A stretch of 64,000 nt of DNA from Ectocarpus siliculosus. Its lineage: Eukaryota > Sar > Phaeophyceae > Ectocarpales > Ectocarpaceae. The DNA lies in assembly GCA_000310025.1 (NCBI GenBank), contig FN649733.1, forward strand, positions 1,479,127 through 1,543,126, in the 5' to 3' direction. A program made the position numbers and the translations under genes. The notes under the pieces were generated by a model. That model saw only the letters and a program-made list of their open reading frames with translations. It was not told where the DNA came from and searched no databases. This document shows, piece after piece, positions 23,893-37,000 of this stretch. How positions within the stretch are numbered: the first letter of the stretch is position 1; every line of letters starts with the position of its first letter.

Positions 23893-26820
23893 ATAGCTTT
23901 GGCTGAAGTTTTGACACAGGGCGGGATGCCGCGGCTGAGGGCTAGGAGGCAAGCGCTTGTTGCCTTGCATCCAATGTTGGCTTTTCTCGAGGAAAGTAGA
24001 CTGAAATAGAGTACAAGAAATTACCCCCGAAACTTACTAGTTATTGAGAGTGAGTGCGCTCGTCTGCGGGAGACCTGAAACTCCGGAGGATGGTGAAACA
24101 GACAAGCCTTGGCCCTTGCCCGTGTTTCGGACGTGGCCACACTACGCCACCGTGGTCCTCCCCGTTCCAACCTTGGTCACGGCAAAGAAAAAGCCGAACA
24201 CAGTTCGGGGGCGGACATTGAACGGCGATTTTGCCCTTACGACAGGCCTTCGGCTGAACTTGACACCCGACGGCATAACCCGGGTTTTTCATCCTGTGAC
24301 TGTCACGCTCTTGACCTGTCGGGCTTGAGCAGGCTGCCGGTGGCAATGCACCGAAAGGTGTTGCGAGTGCGATGGTGCTTCGGGCGTGCCGGTCACACAC
24401 CGCCCCAGTCGACTCGGCATCTTGTGGTTTAGCCGTCGTGACCCGAAGGATTCAGCGCTTGAACGCGGCCTTGTCCTACCAGTAGTGACCGATGCTGCGT
24501 TCTCCTTTGGAAGCTTTTGCGTGGGTCGTGGCCTGCTTCGTCTTTGACGCCGCCCGTCACGCCTTTTTCGGAGGTGTGCTGTCAAGCATGGTGTCTCGTG
24601 AAAAATTCAGGCCCGGTGAAACGGAGCGCGGGACATCGATCTGGAGTAGGCCTTGTCCCCTCGACGTTTTCCGAACAGCCGTGCAACGGTGTTGGGAGCG
24701 GATAAGAGAATCAACACGGAGGCCTTTGCGCACGACGAGTGGCAAGTGCATTGGTGTGGCACGTGGCTATGACCATGTCTGCCCACGATGATGGTGGATC
24801 ACAAGCAGATCCTTTCGTAGCATGGCGCGTAACTTCAATGAAACATGAACGAAGCCTGTGAACATGTAAGGCCTCCAAGTCGTTTGGAAAACCAAACTGA
24901 TGTTATGCCCTAAGTTGTCGTGAATGCAGCAAGCACACAACTTTCCCGAACGCGAGGGCACGAAACCCCCAAAGCTGTGTCGAGGCCTACCACCTACCGC
25001 TGCTCGCTCGCTCCGCACCGACGTCTACCGCGCTTGGTGGGCTCGGCAGACTCTCTGACCAACTTACATACTCTGCTTACCATGCATAACCATGAGCATG
25101 GTCGTCAGCGAAACAAATCGCCTCCGGCAACACGACGAACGAACGTCTTTTCTATGGGTCGGTCCCTTGCGATGGACATCAACTAACTGTTTCATTCCAA
25201 GTTCGTGCCGATCGACTGGAACACTGACTTGTACCACCCCTCCACAAAGTATCACGAAAGCAAAGACCGGACTTCTACCAACTGGAGGGACGATGTTCTT
25301 CTTGGGAAACCTGCTGCTGCTTTGGTTGCATCATGTTAATAGTGGACAACATAGTTGCATACCCTAATTGTGTATATGGTGGCCAACAAACGGTATCATT
25401 AGGGGCACGATACTTGGGGAGCAGCCGTGTCACGAGATTCTTGAACCGCCATTTAGGGCATTCCGCCAAACAGGGAATCGCTAAGCCCGGACCACGACTG
25501 CACACTTCCGAGAAAATTCCCACCACCCTATAGCAGCGCGCGTTCTCCGCAAAGGCGCAGCTCACGCCCAGCCTGTCCTTGAATCCTTAGCCAATATACG
25601 GCCCATGCGCGCTGCAGCACCTCCTACTCCCACCACCATCTCTCATCACCACATGGACAACCACCTCTTTCTCAAAGGCAAAAACAAGAGTCAAGTGCTT
25701 GCTTTCCTTGCCGCCCGTTTCGGCCGTAACGAGGTTTCAGCACGTACATACGTGAACTTCACGAGAACAGCGACACCATCAGCGTCCAGAAACCAAAGGC
25801 TTTTGCCAAAGGCGAATGGAGTTGGACCTGTCTCGACCACCGATCGACGCCACCTAGAACACCATCGCCCCGAGGAAGCTCTTGTTCTTCCATGGCTGCC
25901 AGTGCTATGACATCTGAAGGTGGTGTTGGCGGACCCGCCTTACCAGTGATCCGGCCTTCTGCGCGTCGCTCCTTGCCGCCGTAGTCGTCGCAACTCGCAT
26001 CTCGCTCCTCTAGACGTGAACAACCAAAGATTGTTGCACGTGGGTTTTGGTGGGGTATAGCGGCGTGCTCATTCTCGAATATCCGTCGATTCCGCCCCTG
26101 CGTGGATTCACTTTAATATGGGTGCGCAAGGACAGGCAGACGGCAAAAAGTTGACCGCGACGACGTCAATCGATGGCATGAAGAGATGAGGCCCGAGACT
26201 ACCCCGATAACCTCAAAAAGAATATAATGAAGTTGCCGACATAGTGTATGCCATGCGTGGCGCCTCTCCGAAAAACGCGGGTGTCTCAGGGAACGAGGTA
26301 AAGATACCGAACGACGAGCAATCACCTACCTGCGTGCCCTATTATTTCGACAGCAGCACCGACCGTACAACGTTCTTCGTAGCAAACAGCATGACTCCGT
26401 TTTGGCTCAAGATGTACCATCGAGATCTTCATAAAAATCGTCCGTTTCACGCCACAATGAACCACATTCACTCCCGCATACGCCGCGGGCCTGCTATCTC
26501 CCGTACTCGCACTTCCTTGCCCAAAGAGAGAACGAGTTGTCCGGCTCGAAATGGCAGGTTCAATGCATTACACACGGGAGTCAAGCCCCAAACTTCCAGT
26601 GTGGTATGAACGCGGGGACGTTTTTTTTTTTTTTCTTAGTATGACACAACGAAACCATCTCTATCATAGAAAAGAGTCTGAGACAGATTAGCAATGGATT
26701 AATAGCGTCAGAAAGTACCTGCATGTCTACGATTTCCCAGACAGCATAAAGGGACATCTCCCCTGCGGGTAACAGGCTCAACAAGACAGTTTTTACAATT
26801 TTAGAAGACTGCCGACTGCC

Positions 26821-26865
26821 GACCGCGAACAAACGGACCGCGAACAAACGGGCCGCGAACAAACG
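26821..26865. repeat. 15-bp tandem repeat, three copies
   Basis: Three consecutive units of gaccgcgaacaaacg; the third has g for a at its second base. Intergenic. Confidence 0.9.
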
Positions 26866-27172
26866 TAGAAGTACAGACTATTTGTGAACCTTCAACCGGT
26901 TGTTGTGAATGAGTGTACTACTGTAGACCCATCTTCATTTCTTCTCGCACTCGCTGCCTCCATTTTGTCAATATAAGAGCGCCAATCCGCCCCGGAGGTC
27001 TCGCCAATGCTCGCCACCACTCCGCGATCATCTTTGGTGCTCTCCGTCTCGGCCTCTCTCTCTCTCTCTCTCTCTGCCCAAGAATGCGTGTAGGTTGTAG
27101 GGTGTAGGGGCGTAGGGTACTGCTGTGCTGCTGCGCCTGCTTAGAACTCCCGAGTACTGGTTCGAAACCTGT

Positions 27173-27264
27173 CACCTGGAAACCTGGCACCTGGCACGCA
27201 CCTCTTACTACACTGTTGTACCAGGTGCGTGCCAGGTGCGTGCCAGGTGCCAGGTTTCCAGGTG
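27173..27264. repeat. Perfect 31-bp inverted repeat (hairpin)
   Basis: The arms 27173-27203 and 27234-27264 are exact inverse complements (core acctggcacctggcacgcac) around a 30-base spacer. Each arm is itself built from repeated cctggcac words, and part of the right-arm sequence is repeated in the spacer. It could be the relic of a small foldback element or a cruciform-prone sequence. It is intergenic, with no coding context. Confidence 0.9.
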
Positions 27265-29261
27265 TACTACTACACATACTGCAGCTGTAGCTGGACGCTG
27301 GTACACCCAGACACCCCGAGAAGAACCGGTTCGAAATCAGAACCGACAAAGGACGTACAGACACACATTCTTCAACCTTCACCCATCTATTATTTCATTA
27401 TTTCAAATATCATGTCCTCCACTTCATGTGGGGCCATGTCATCGAAGCGTCAACCTTCCTTGTCTTCAGTTTTTCTCCGCCGTCTGTTGCAACATAGATT
27501 TTCCTCTCGCTCCATTCTTGGCCCATGGATTGTTCTTTCGACTGCAATCGGCCGGGCACATGCATGCATGCATGCTCGGTCGTTGTTGTTGTTTGTTGTT
27601 GCTTTGTCGTCACGTCACAAACCGTTCCAGCCTCGTACCGTGCTGACATCCGCACCGGTCCAACAGACGCGGACGCGTTCCGTGGACACAGGCCAACAAC
27701 TGCCCCAAAGGGTTAGTATTTGTAGACATGAAACGACGTCAAACAAACAGAAAATGGACCCAGAATCCTCAAACAAACGCGAAATGTATGTAGCAGGCCA
27801 CAAGAACACTAGCCATGCGAGAGCGGGGCGGTCGCCGTGTGAATGCTTCTTCTTTATTTATGGCCGTCCTCAAATAAAACCCAACGAATCATCTTGTTCA
27901 AAGACCGCGAAAACACCGGTTCTTCGCAGTCACTCAAGGCCGAGGAGCAAAGAATTCATTCAAGAAACTTCTCCCCCCCCCTCGAACGCTGGCGTTCGTT
28001 GGTTTGTGCTTGATTTGAGAACATTACATGTGACTCCTTCCGTGCAAAGACTTCACAAAAAAATGTCATCCTATTCCCACAGAACACATTAACACTTTTC
28101 GAACGATGCGATGTATCTCACACGCACAAACTGGTGGTGCTCTGTGTACAACACGTTTACACGTGATGTGGCCAACCTGTCGAATGTAATACTCGCAAGA
28201 GAGCGGTCGACGTGGTGGCGCGTCAATGGGCTCCTTTAGTCGTCTTCCTGTACCCTCAACTCAGTAGAAGGCACACCATCGCACGAGAGCACTCATCACT
28301 CATATCCGTCACACGGAGACGAAGGGTGTGCGGAACCAGTTTTTCTTCCTGACAAGATCTCGCGCAAAATCAGAGGCACGGGAGGCTCTGCCTGAGATAT
28401 TGGTGGGATCACCACCCCGTGCAATGGTGGCACACGCCCAAGCCACGGTGCACGGACTGGCCGCAAACACACGCGGGCCAGTGACGGCGTACAGTATAGC
28501 GAAACTCTAACGAGGGTTATTCCATGCTGATGATCCAGCAATGGTGGTAAGTCCAACGATTCGAGCTATTTCACACTGTACTGATGCTCTGTGTGACACT
28601 GGGATTCAGATATATATGCCGTTTCCCAAAATTGAGGTTCCTCAAAAACCGTTAGACCGCAGTTAATAGCGTCGTGGAGGTAGGAAGACTTCGCGTACCC
28701 CGTCAAACAGGGTCCTCTGGGGGCATGGCCACAGTTCGATCAACAACAACCGCATCCGGAAGAGCATCACAACTTTTCATCCATACAGAGAGGAAATCGA
28801 ACCAGCCCCCCATCAAGACGTGCCCGAGAAGAGCAAAATACAAATGTGATGTCAACACTTCGCGGAAAGAAACAAGACATTGGTGGGAGTTTACCGACAG
28901 GAGCCACGTTGGTGCGGTCCATTAGACTAAATCTTCTGTCGTCGAGCAACCTATCGTCGATCTCACAAAAAAAAACAAAAACGCCCAACCCCTGGACGAC
29001 AACGCCCAACCGCGAAGAGACCCCAGTCATCCCTCCGCTTCAACGACACATGTTCGAAATCAACCACGTTGCTGCGAACAATTTCAGAGGCGGCCACTGG
29101 GATACCTACTCGAGAGAGGCCAGCCAACCAAACGCCTCCGAGGGAGGCTCTTCCAAAAAACAGAGCGAGCACGCCAACAACCCAACGCCGCCCCTGGCGG
29201 CAACACAGCCTACGAGAGCCTCTGCTGCTGCCCTTGCATGCCACACTCGCGCGCGAGACAA

Positions 29262-31057
29262 TCAATTGTAGGTGCTGTGGGAACTAAACTTGACGGCAAG
29301 CTCTTCGCAAGCCGGGAGTGGGGTTGTCTCCATCTCCAAGATGAGCTGGTCGTAGGCCTCGCTGTCCATCGTTCGTCTTTTTCGCTTCGCCTGCGGGCAC
29401 CAATATGTCAAAAAGCGGGGCGGGGCGCGAGGGGGCGTACTCTCATGTTTTGCGTGCCCCAGTTGTTAGACCACGCGTCCTCGAGAGGACGGATCAATTG
29501 TTCCCACAGGGCCGATCACCGATGGCCAGTCGTCCCTTCCCGCTTCGCGTACGGGGGGAAGGTGTGTCTTACGAAAACCAGAAGTGGAGTCAGACCACCC
29601 TAATGCTGTTCCTGATACACGAAACTGCGATATCGTTCGTGCACCCCCGCATTCCAAAGGTCGGGGTACCTGGTGCAACTAACTGCGAGAACTTTCTTTG
29701 TAGTTGTCCTGCATTCTAACGGTCGAGTGTGCCCTCGACCTAGCATGCGCGGGGGTGAACGAATACATTGGCTCGTGCGCTTGTAAAATGCCACGAAACT
29801 CCGGTACACCCGAAGCCACACCGTGTTCATCGTCATCACTCAGCAAGCGCGCGAGGAGGGTACGATTGAGCGCGCTGCTATTTTACTACTGCTGCTGCTG
29901 CTGCTTTGCAAGGAACACCGCCTGAGCAACGTAAATAAGATAGTCGGGAAACAGGGACAGAATCCTTGCGGTCATAGCTATGACGGCATGCTGCCAACGC
30001 AGGGAAAATAACGTTCGACTGGAGTGAGCGCGCATGAGCCACGCGATGCAACCCACGCGATGCAACCCACACAGGGAGCAAAACAAGCCCAGCAACTGGC
30101 CTACATACGACGACAATAATATCGACTGGAACAATGGCGACAGTACAAAAAGAAAGAAAACTACGAGTCGCAGCTGCAGCAGCAGCATCAGCCAAGAACG
30201 GCAAGACATGAGACGATACGCCATTGCAAAATACCAACTGAATACTTGCCTGCGCCACCCTTGCTTGAATGTTCTGTCGCAAGTAGTTGCACTCGAATCT
30301 CAATCTGGTCCTGTGTTGTTCCGTTACCGCAACTTCCACCTGTGAGACCGGACGAGGCAGCACATGGCCAAACGCAGCCCCGTCCAGACGATGAAAGTGT
30401 GTCGCCAGGAGCGAGAAGCGATTGGGTGAGGGCCGATCGGTGGGGCGGAGCATCAAAGAGCAAGTCCAAGTACCAGCCGCACTAGCAGGCGGAATGGACC
30501 GGCGTCCATGACGGACACCATTGCACGGGTCAGAGATGGACGCGATGGACCACAAGACTGGAAAAAAGCTTGAGCTGACGTGCCACGATCGACACCTACA
30601 CGAGGTTCGAAACTACTCACCCGACAGCTCAAAACACTCCCGAGCCCCCTCCCCGAGTGACAAGAACAACGGCACACCGACGATTGTGCGGAACGAAAAG
30701 GTAGACAGCTTACCCCGTCCAAAAAACGGCCAACTCACGCACACGGGGCAAAGATTATAAGAACACAGACACAATCACCCCCTTTCGGAAGAACCCTTCC
30801 CCTTTGACTAGGAAGTGTCAGTATTTTTTTTTTTCCCACTACAAGACTGACGTGTTAGACTGACGTGTTCTCACTCGTCAGACGGTTAGCGCGGCCGGTG
30901 CTAGTTAAAGAAAAGACGCAGTTTGGTCGTCCTAGAAAGATGTACCCCTCTTCGGGCAGTTGGCTTGTGACCACGAAAGACGTGCGCGTCGGTTGTACCA
31001 GCACCGATATCATACGGTACCGAGCGGAGACCGGAATGTTCTATGTCAGTGTGAAGA

Positions 31058-31092
<35 letters not shown>

Positions 31093-34000
31093 CCACGCGA
31101 CATGGGCGTCTACAAAATCACTCACCCTCCTCAGCCTCTCCGCGTTGGTGGCGTACTTCTGTCGGAACTTGGGGGCGACGAAGTAGTCTATGCCACCCAC
31201 GACTCCCTTCTCCTGCGTGGTGGTCTTTGGAACCTTGTACGCGGACGTTCTCTCAAGGCTTGAGCGGCAGACCAAGATGAACACAGGGCGAGGGCATATG
31301 GGGGGAGGGGTCAAACTGTGCGCTCCGAACACATTATTAACGCGCCCCCCAGAGGCAAAAATATTTCATCCAAGCTGTGCAGACACAGTTGACATGATTA
31401 AACGGCGGTTACAGGGGGTGACGGGGGGTTGCTCCTGCACGGTCACCTTCCTCTTGGCGCCCGACATCCGAGGTTGAAAACATCGACATGTGGACACAGC
31501 AGCAGCAGCGTTTTCTCATTGTTCGAGCCCAGGATAGATTCACCACGAGCAAAAGAGGGAACGCAAAAACGATGACCAGCACTTCGAAGCACCAGGTCGT
31601 CTCAACTTCTACAACAACATCCGGGCGCTGGCTACACTCGGAGTATCTACCACCACCACTTTAACACCACCACAGCCGTTCTTGGCGTAGAGGCATCATA
31701 TCACCGCCAGCAGCGTGAATCCGAAAGTAAACCCTGCAAACACTGGGGCCAACAGGTGCACCAGCCGAGATCCCTACAAATGCATGCAAGAACTCACATC
31801 CATTGGGCGTTACACTGCATCAAACATTGGCGGTACTGGGCATACCTGAAGGCGGCCTCCTGCTGCTCCCCGCCGAAGAGTGTCAGGAACATGAGCACGA
31901 TCGCTCCAAGCAAGGGCAACAGATTCATCCCCCTGCCATAAAACAAGCGGGCAGGGCACAGCACCGTTCGCCATCAAGACAAAAAAAACATTAAGCTTTC
32001 CATGACAACGACTCCCTCTCGTGCGTGTCTCAAAAGCACCATTGTATCGTCAAGCCCGCAAAAGCACCATTGTATCGTCAAGCCCGCAGGGGTTAGGAAT
32101 GAACATATATTGTAGACGAAACCACCGACCCTAGCTCCATGATCACGACCCAGCAAAAAATGTGTCCCTTTCACACCCTCTACAACATTTCGTCACACCA
32201 GCACCTTCACGGAGGCTTCAAGAGGTTCGGAGCGTGCACCACAAAACTAACGAGATCTAAACCACAGCTCCCTGATCATGATCCAATAAAATTTGTCCCC
32301 TTGCACAACGTCGCCACCTCTCCCAGCACCTCTCCCAGCCGCCGCAACCTACACCACCACCACCACCACCACCACTCACATCGCCCCCTCTTGCCCGTTG
32401 CCCCCCCCTCCTCCCCGATCGACGCCTCCGCCGGCCCTGTATACCCGCGTGTTGAACGATGGCATTCCCCCCCGGCCCTGTCGTCTACGTGCCCCCGGCG
32501 GCTGCCCGAAGAACATGTTGAAGATATCTTCCGGAGAGACTTCGGCGCCGTAGTGGTGGCCTCGCCCGAACGGCCCGCCCCCCTGCCCCCCTCCGATTCC
32601 CTGCACGTGAGTTGAGCACAGCCAGATGTCGGCCGGCGTCATCAGCGAGTTTGTATCATGGTCTATATTGGTAGCATCGACCGCGTAAACCGGCTGACCA
32701 ATGAAAAGACGTCAGTCTTCGTGCGGTTGAAAACACCAAACACTTATATCTGCCATGAACTGGGGCCCCGTGAGGGGGCAGCATGGGTGTGTGTTTGTGT
32801 GTGTAATTAGCATCAACCGCGCTAAGCCTGCACACCAATGAAAATGCGCCAGAATGACAGCGAGATAAAACTCACTCCCCACTACATCTCCCAACACACC
32901 GACACCAACAAAAACTGAGCAAGAGAGAAAAACAGAGCGAGAGCAGAGCATAGCCCGTGTGCTCTGTTCGTTACCCTGACCAACCACAGCCCATCACAAC
33001 AAACACAAGCACGAACGATCACTCATACTCCTGGTACACAACAGCAGTGTCGCCTGACACAGCACGCGTCCGAACGCACCCCGGGACACAAAAACTGAAA
33101 AAAACACAGCAAAAGATCAAGAACCCGAGCGTACAAGAGCCCGTTTGTTCCATTCGTTACCATGACCAAACACAGTCTGACACAGCAAACCCAAACAAAA
33201 CGTGATAGATCTTAGCCTAAGCTCGTGTGTTCTGTTCGCTACATACCCTGACCAAGTACAGCAGACCACAGCAAACACAGACACAAGAAAGATCACCGGT
33301 ACGACCTAGTGCAATCACTGACACGAGATATTGTAACGACATGTTTTAGTATGTATCTCGTATCTCTCACCTGTGGTCCGTCGCCGTCCCCGTAACGGTC
33401 GTAGTGGGCTCTCTTGTCCGCATCGCTCAACACGGCAAACGCGGTCCCGATCGCTGGGGAGGGATACAGGGGGCGGCGGGATGCAACAGCTCAGGCGTTT
33501 CCTTTTAAGACACGTCCTGTGTCAATCAATCATGGTGCGCCTCTCGCGTTGTCGGGTGTTGCACAGCAAGGTTGTAGGCAGACACGAGGAAAAAGCACAC
33601 ACAACACATGGACCCGCCACAGAATGACAGCCAAGTGCCGTGCGGGGGGGCCGTGCGGGGGGGCCGTTGCCGCTTGTATCAACCACCCATGGTAACCACG
33701 GGAGGCAGCTGTGGTCCTGGTTCAACGTTTTATCATGTGGTGTCACACCGCCGTCATATCACAACGCTTGGTGACGTTCACGAACATCCATGGACACCCA
33801 CCCGGCCGTGGCAAGACGCTATCCCCAGAAAAAGCAGATACTACTGTCAGACGTCGAATATGCGCAACTGTGCGAAATGTTCACCACAGCAGTTCCGTGG
33901 CATGAAAAAAAAAACTGGGAAGCCTTGAGGTCGCTGCTCTACGGACCCCCCCCCCAAAAAAAACTCGGCAGCCGACCCGCACTCGACAATTCACTCAGTA

Positions 34001-36625
34001 CGAACTACGAGAGTTGAATACATCCCTTCTCGCATTGCAACGATCGGTGTTGAGAAAAAAACACCAAAATCTGACGTCAATACGTCGCCGTGGTGTCTAC
34101 ATCCGATTCGGGTTTTTCCCGTGGTTTTTCCCGCGTAGATACCTTGGAAGGCCTCGTGTGCCTGGGGTGCACCGTTCTTGTCCGGATGCAACCTCAGCGC
34201 CAGCTTCCGGTAGGCCTTCTTGATCTGGTCGTCGTTGGCGCCCTTCTCTATCCCGAGCACGTCGTAATGCCCCTTCGCCTTGGAGTTCAGGACCTGCAAC
34301 CGCCAGAGGTTTCAACCATTGCGTGAACTTAATGAGTTAATCTGAACTCTGTATTTTTGGCTCGTCCTCGAGAACTGGCTATTGGGGGGAACATAAACGT
34401 TACAATTGTGTACACATTGACGCCGGCAAGGATGATTAAATGCAGCAAGAGAGGAGAAACGTCCACGTGTGCTGGCGATCGTTCTGAAGACAAAGTAATC
34501 GGGAACTGCTGTCATAAAGGGTTAAGCTGGGGGTGGCGCTTTCGTTGAAACTGCTAGTTTATTCCCAGGAAAAGAGACGCACAGGGTATCTGCTCGCGGG
34601 AGAGATGCACTACAGCAGTAGTAGCCGTATATGAGAAGTGGGCCAGAAAGAGAGCGGCGGACGAAAGTGCACGTCCGCTTTGGCCAATGGGGTTGCACAG
34701 AGAACGCAAAAAAGGCAACCAGCAAAAGGGGTGTCTTTGGAGAGGGAGGGGGGGGGGGGGATGAGTGATGTCATGTTACGTGCCGTCTTCGGGCTTTTAG
34801 CCGTAACAATCTCTTTTCCACCAAAGTCGGGTTTGCCGTAACGAAAAGCAGGCACAGCAGAGCGTCGCATTTCCATCAAATTCACGTGCCCGGGTTCATG
34901 ATCTCGAGCCCTCGCCTCCAAGAAGCAGGCAAGAAACCCACCCCGACATTAAGGTCTACATCGCACGACACGCGACACGTGCCCCACGAACGGTTCGCGC
35001 TACTGCTGTTTGCTGTGCGCCGGTCACGCGGGAGCGGCTGTTCGTCACTCCTTGCGGTGGGCATAAACAAAAGCACAGCCCAAAACGGGTAACCGTGCCG
35101 AACGAAGCAAAGGGAGTGAGCCGTCATGGCAGAGCGGACACGAACGCAAACACGCAAGACGCTAAAAAACACGAGACAATACACGTCCGCGCGTGCGCAA
35201 AAAATGGACTTCCTACTTGTGTATTTTGACCCCCCCACCCCCACCCCCACCCCCACCCCCACAGTACGTATCCCCCGATGTACAAATATAGTATAGTGCT
35301 GAGCATGTGTTCTGTCCTGTTGTGGTCTGCTTCGCCTGCCTCTCGTTGCCGAAAAACACCGCTCCGTTAGAGAGGCTCACCCACCTGCTTAACCATTCGC
35401 TCCTGCTCCGGTGTGAACGCCCGTCCGCTGCCCCCGCCCCCTCCCGCCGCCGCCGCTGCCGCCGCCGGTGCCGGCGCGCTCGTCGTCGCCGACGGTCTCC
35501 GCCGCACCCCCGGCGATGCATCCGCTCCCCCGGCGCTGCTACCACTGCTGCCGTTGCCGTTGGCAGACGAGAACGGCGCCGAACCCCCCCCCCCTGGCCC
35601 TGCTTGTCTCCGCTGCGTAAGACGCCCCCCCCCCCCGACCATTCGCGCCGCCGCCCGGCGGTACTCCCTTGTCGGGAGCCTTCCTCCTGCTTGCCCTGCA
35701 CGGGAGGCGGAGGGGGGAGCGAAACGGTGGCCGGGAGACAGACACCCGCAGAGGGTCAGCAGGGCAGCGGGTCTACGGACTAAGGCTTACCCAGCTCTTT
35801 TATTCGCACGCATCACGCCTGCCGCAGTCGCGCTTGTTGTACGATATTTTCGTTGTTGGCTCTGCGCTGAGCGTCCCGGAAGCACAATAACAGGACAGGC
35901 TGGGGAGTGCTCGAGGGTCTTGTCATGTGCCGCCGTGAGCGGTGACCCGAGATATCAGTCTCTCCCCTCGCCGTGCACGTTCTGCGCCTCGCCGAAACGA
36001 ACAAAATCCACAACAACACCGAACAACGAAGCTTCTCTTTGGACAAGCCCTCATCCTGCGGAGGGTGGGTGGGTCCTCCTGTCTAGTCTCCCCGTCCGCC
36101 CTTTACTCATGGGGAGACCGCCCGGGGGGCGTGAAAAAACTCAATCCTGGTGCGGTACAACCGACGCCTTTTCTTTTGTCAGCGGCTTAGCGCTATCGAC
36201 GACACTCCACAGAAGCAAAGACACGTAAGACACACGAAACGAACACGCGTGCAAAGCAGCAGCCTTGTTAACACGTGCGGTTTTCTTCTGTTACTCCCGT
36301 CTATGTTCGTAAATTCGGAGAGTAGCTCAGCCTCCCTCATGAATCACCCTCACGGGGTCCCAGATCACGGCCTTTGGAAGCATTCAGCCGCGCTGAGACT
36401 GACGTCTTTTCATTGGTCAGCCGCTGTAGCGCTATCGATGAGACTCAGCGGAAACGCGCATACCTTCGCCAGGTCAAGCAAGCTCTCAACCCCAGGCAGT
36501 GGGTAGAGTCTCAGACTCTTCTCGAAGAACCGCACGGCCTTGCCGTGCTCCCCCTGCTGCAGAAACTTCGCGGCCAGATCCCGACATTTTTCCGCCTCGT
36601 CCTTGTTCGCCAGCGACCCCGCCAT
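29262..36625 (-). CDS. DNAJB12/DNAJB14-like ER-membrane J-domain co-chaperone
   Basis: Hsp40 co-chaperones of this family are tail-region-anchored in the ER membrane, stimulate Hsp70 through an HPD motif and help ER-associated degradation. Exons (minus): 36625-36464 (ATG), 35612-35385, 34293-34143, 33453-33371, 32600-32380, 31932-31846, 31258-31126, 30339-30250, 29390-29262 (TGA). All phases fit, giving 1,284 nt (427 residues). Visible in order: the N-terminal family helix ([20 protein letters not shown]), a Gly/Ser/Ala linker, the J domain ([29 protein letters not shown] with HPD intact, [19 protein letters not shown]), a Gly-rich stretch with [12 protein letters not shown], one membrane segment ([16 protein letters not shown]), and a DUF1977-type C-terminus ([36 protein letters not shown]). 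The intron 30249-29391 has a GC donor. The exon 2 start was chosen to keep phase; a longer exon from 35695 would break frame across G runs. Confidence 0.93.
32032..32087. repeat. 28-bp tandem duplication
   Basis: Two identical, abutting 28-bp units containing agcaccattgtatcgtcaag, in the J-protein intron between exons 32600-32380 and 31932-31846. Perfect identity suggests a recent event. A looser duplication of about 40 bp is visible nearby (about 32128-32170 and 32265-32310). Confidence 0.9.
32671..32858 (-). repeat. Dispersed short repeat, two copies (inverted relative to 36.2-36.4 kb)
   Basis: Copies at 32671-32717 and 32807-32858 share, on the minus strand, tttcattggt followed by a gcggt-gatgcta block. 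The first shares a stretch of about 27 identical bases, containing gacgtcttttcattggtcag, with the copy at 36396-36444. Both lie in an intron of the J-protein gene. Confidence 0.65.
32951..33280. repeat. Three degenerate repeats in a J-protein intron
   Basis: Blocks starting near 32951, 33139 and 33222 share gtgctctgttcgttaccctg-like and gaccaa-cacag words, followed by A/C-rich acaaacacaa tails. Spacing is irregular. No coding potential was seen. Confidence 0.55.
36161..36444 (+). repeat. Dispersed short repeat, two copies next to J-protein exon 1
   Basis: Copies at 36161-36203 and 36396-36444 share a -gacg-cttttc-tt-gtcagc-gc-tagcgctatcga block. The second ends about 20 bases from the splice donor of J-protein exon 1 (36463). 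Together with 32671-32858 this makes four copies of an unnamed short repeat family within one gene. Confidence 0.6.
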
Positions 36626-36900
36626 ATTGGATCAGGAAAACACACCACGACCCCCCCCCCCCCCCCCGGGCCAAAAAAAAGGGAAAGGTTGGGGGGGGCG
36701 GGGAATCTGGGTTTTCTCTCTGGCTCTCCCGCCCAACGCCGGGCCCGGCCGGGTGTTTTGTCCCCCCCCCCCCGCCCCCCCCCCCAAAATGTCCCCCCCC
36801 CCCCCTACCCGGCCCACTGGAGAAAAAAAACCCCTGGGAAAAAGGGTGGAGGGGCCGCCGGGGGAACCCCCCGGTGGGGCTGCGATTTCTTGGGCCCCGC

Positions 36901-37000
36901 NNNNNNNNNNNNNNNNNNNNNNNNNNNNNNNNNNNNNNNNNNNNNNNNNNNNNNNNNNNNNNNNNNNNNNNNNNNNNNNNNNNNNNNNNNNNNNNNNNNN
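36901..37000. other. Assembly gap (100 N)
   Basis: Exactly 100 N, a fixed-length placeholder of unknown true size, about 275 bp upstream of the J-protein start codon. Confidence 0.98.

Larger units (their letters stand above)
23893..29261. other. Gene-poor convergent intergenic region
   Basis: About 5.4 kb between the 3' ends of the methyltransferase and J-protein genes. Many short ORFs on both strands (for example 24041-24400 minus, 24492-24791 plus, 27229-28092 plus) show no recognisable domain, consistent splice pattern or repeat structure. Parts of 24000-25300 are fairly open on the minus strand and might be decayed mobile DNA, but no family could be named. Discrete repeats inside it are listed separately. 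Confidence 0.5.

Noticed and set aside
24041-25300. Possible decayed transposable element on the minus strand
   Set aside because: Fairly open reading is seen, but no catalytic motif, terminal repeat or family-specific domain could be recognised.
27160-27180. GGTTCGAAACC resembling a tRNA T-arm
   Set aside because: No acceptor stem, D-arm or anticodon arm can be built around it. The word is part of the flank of a foldback repeat.
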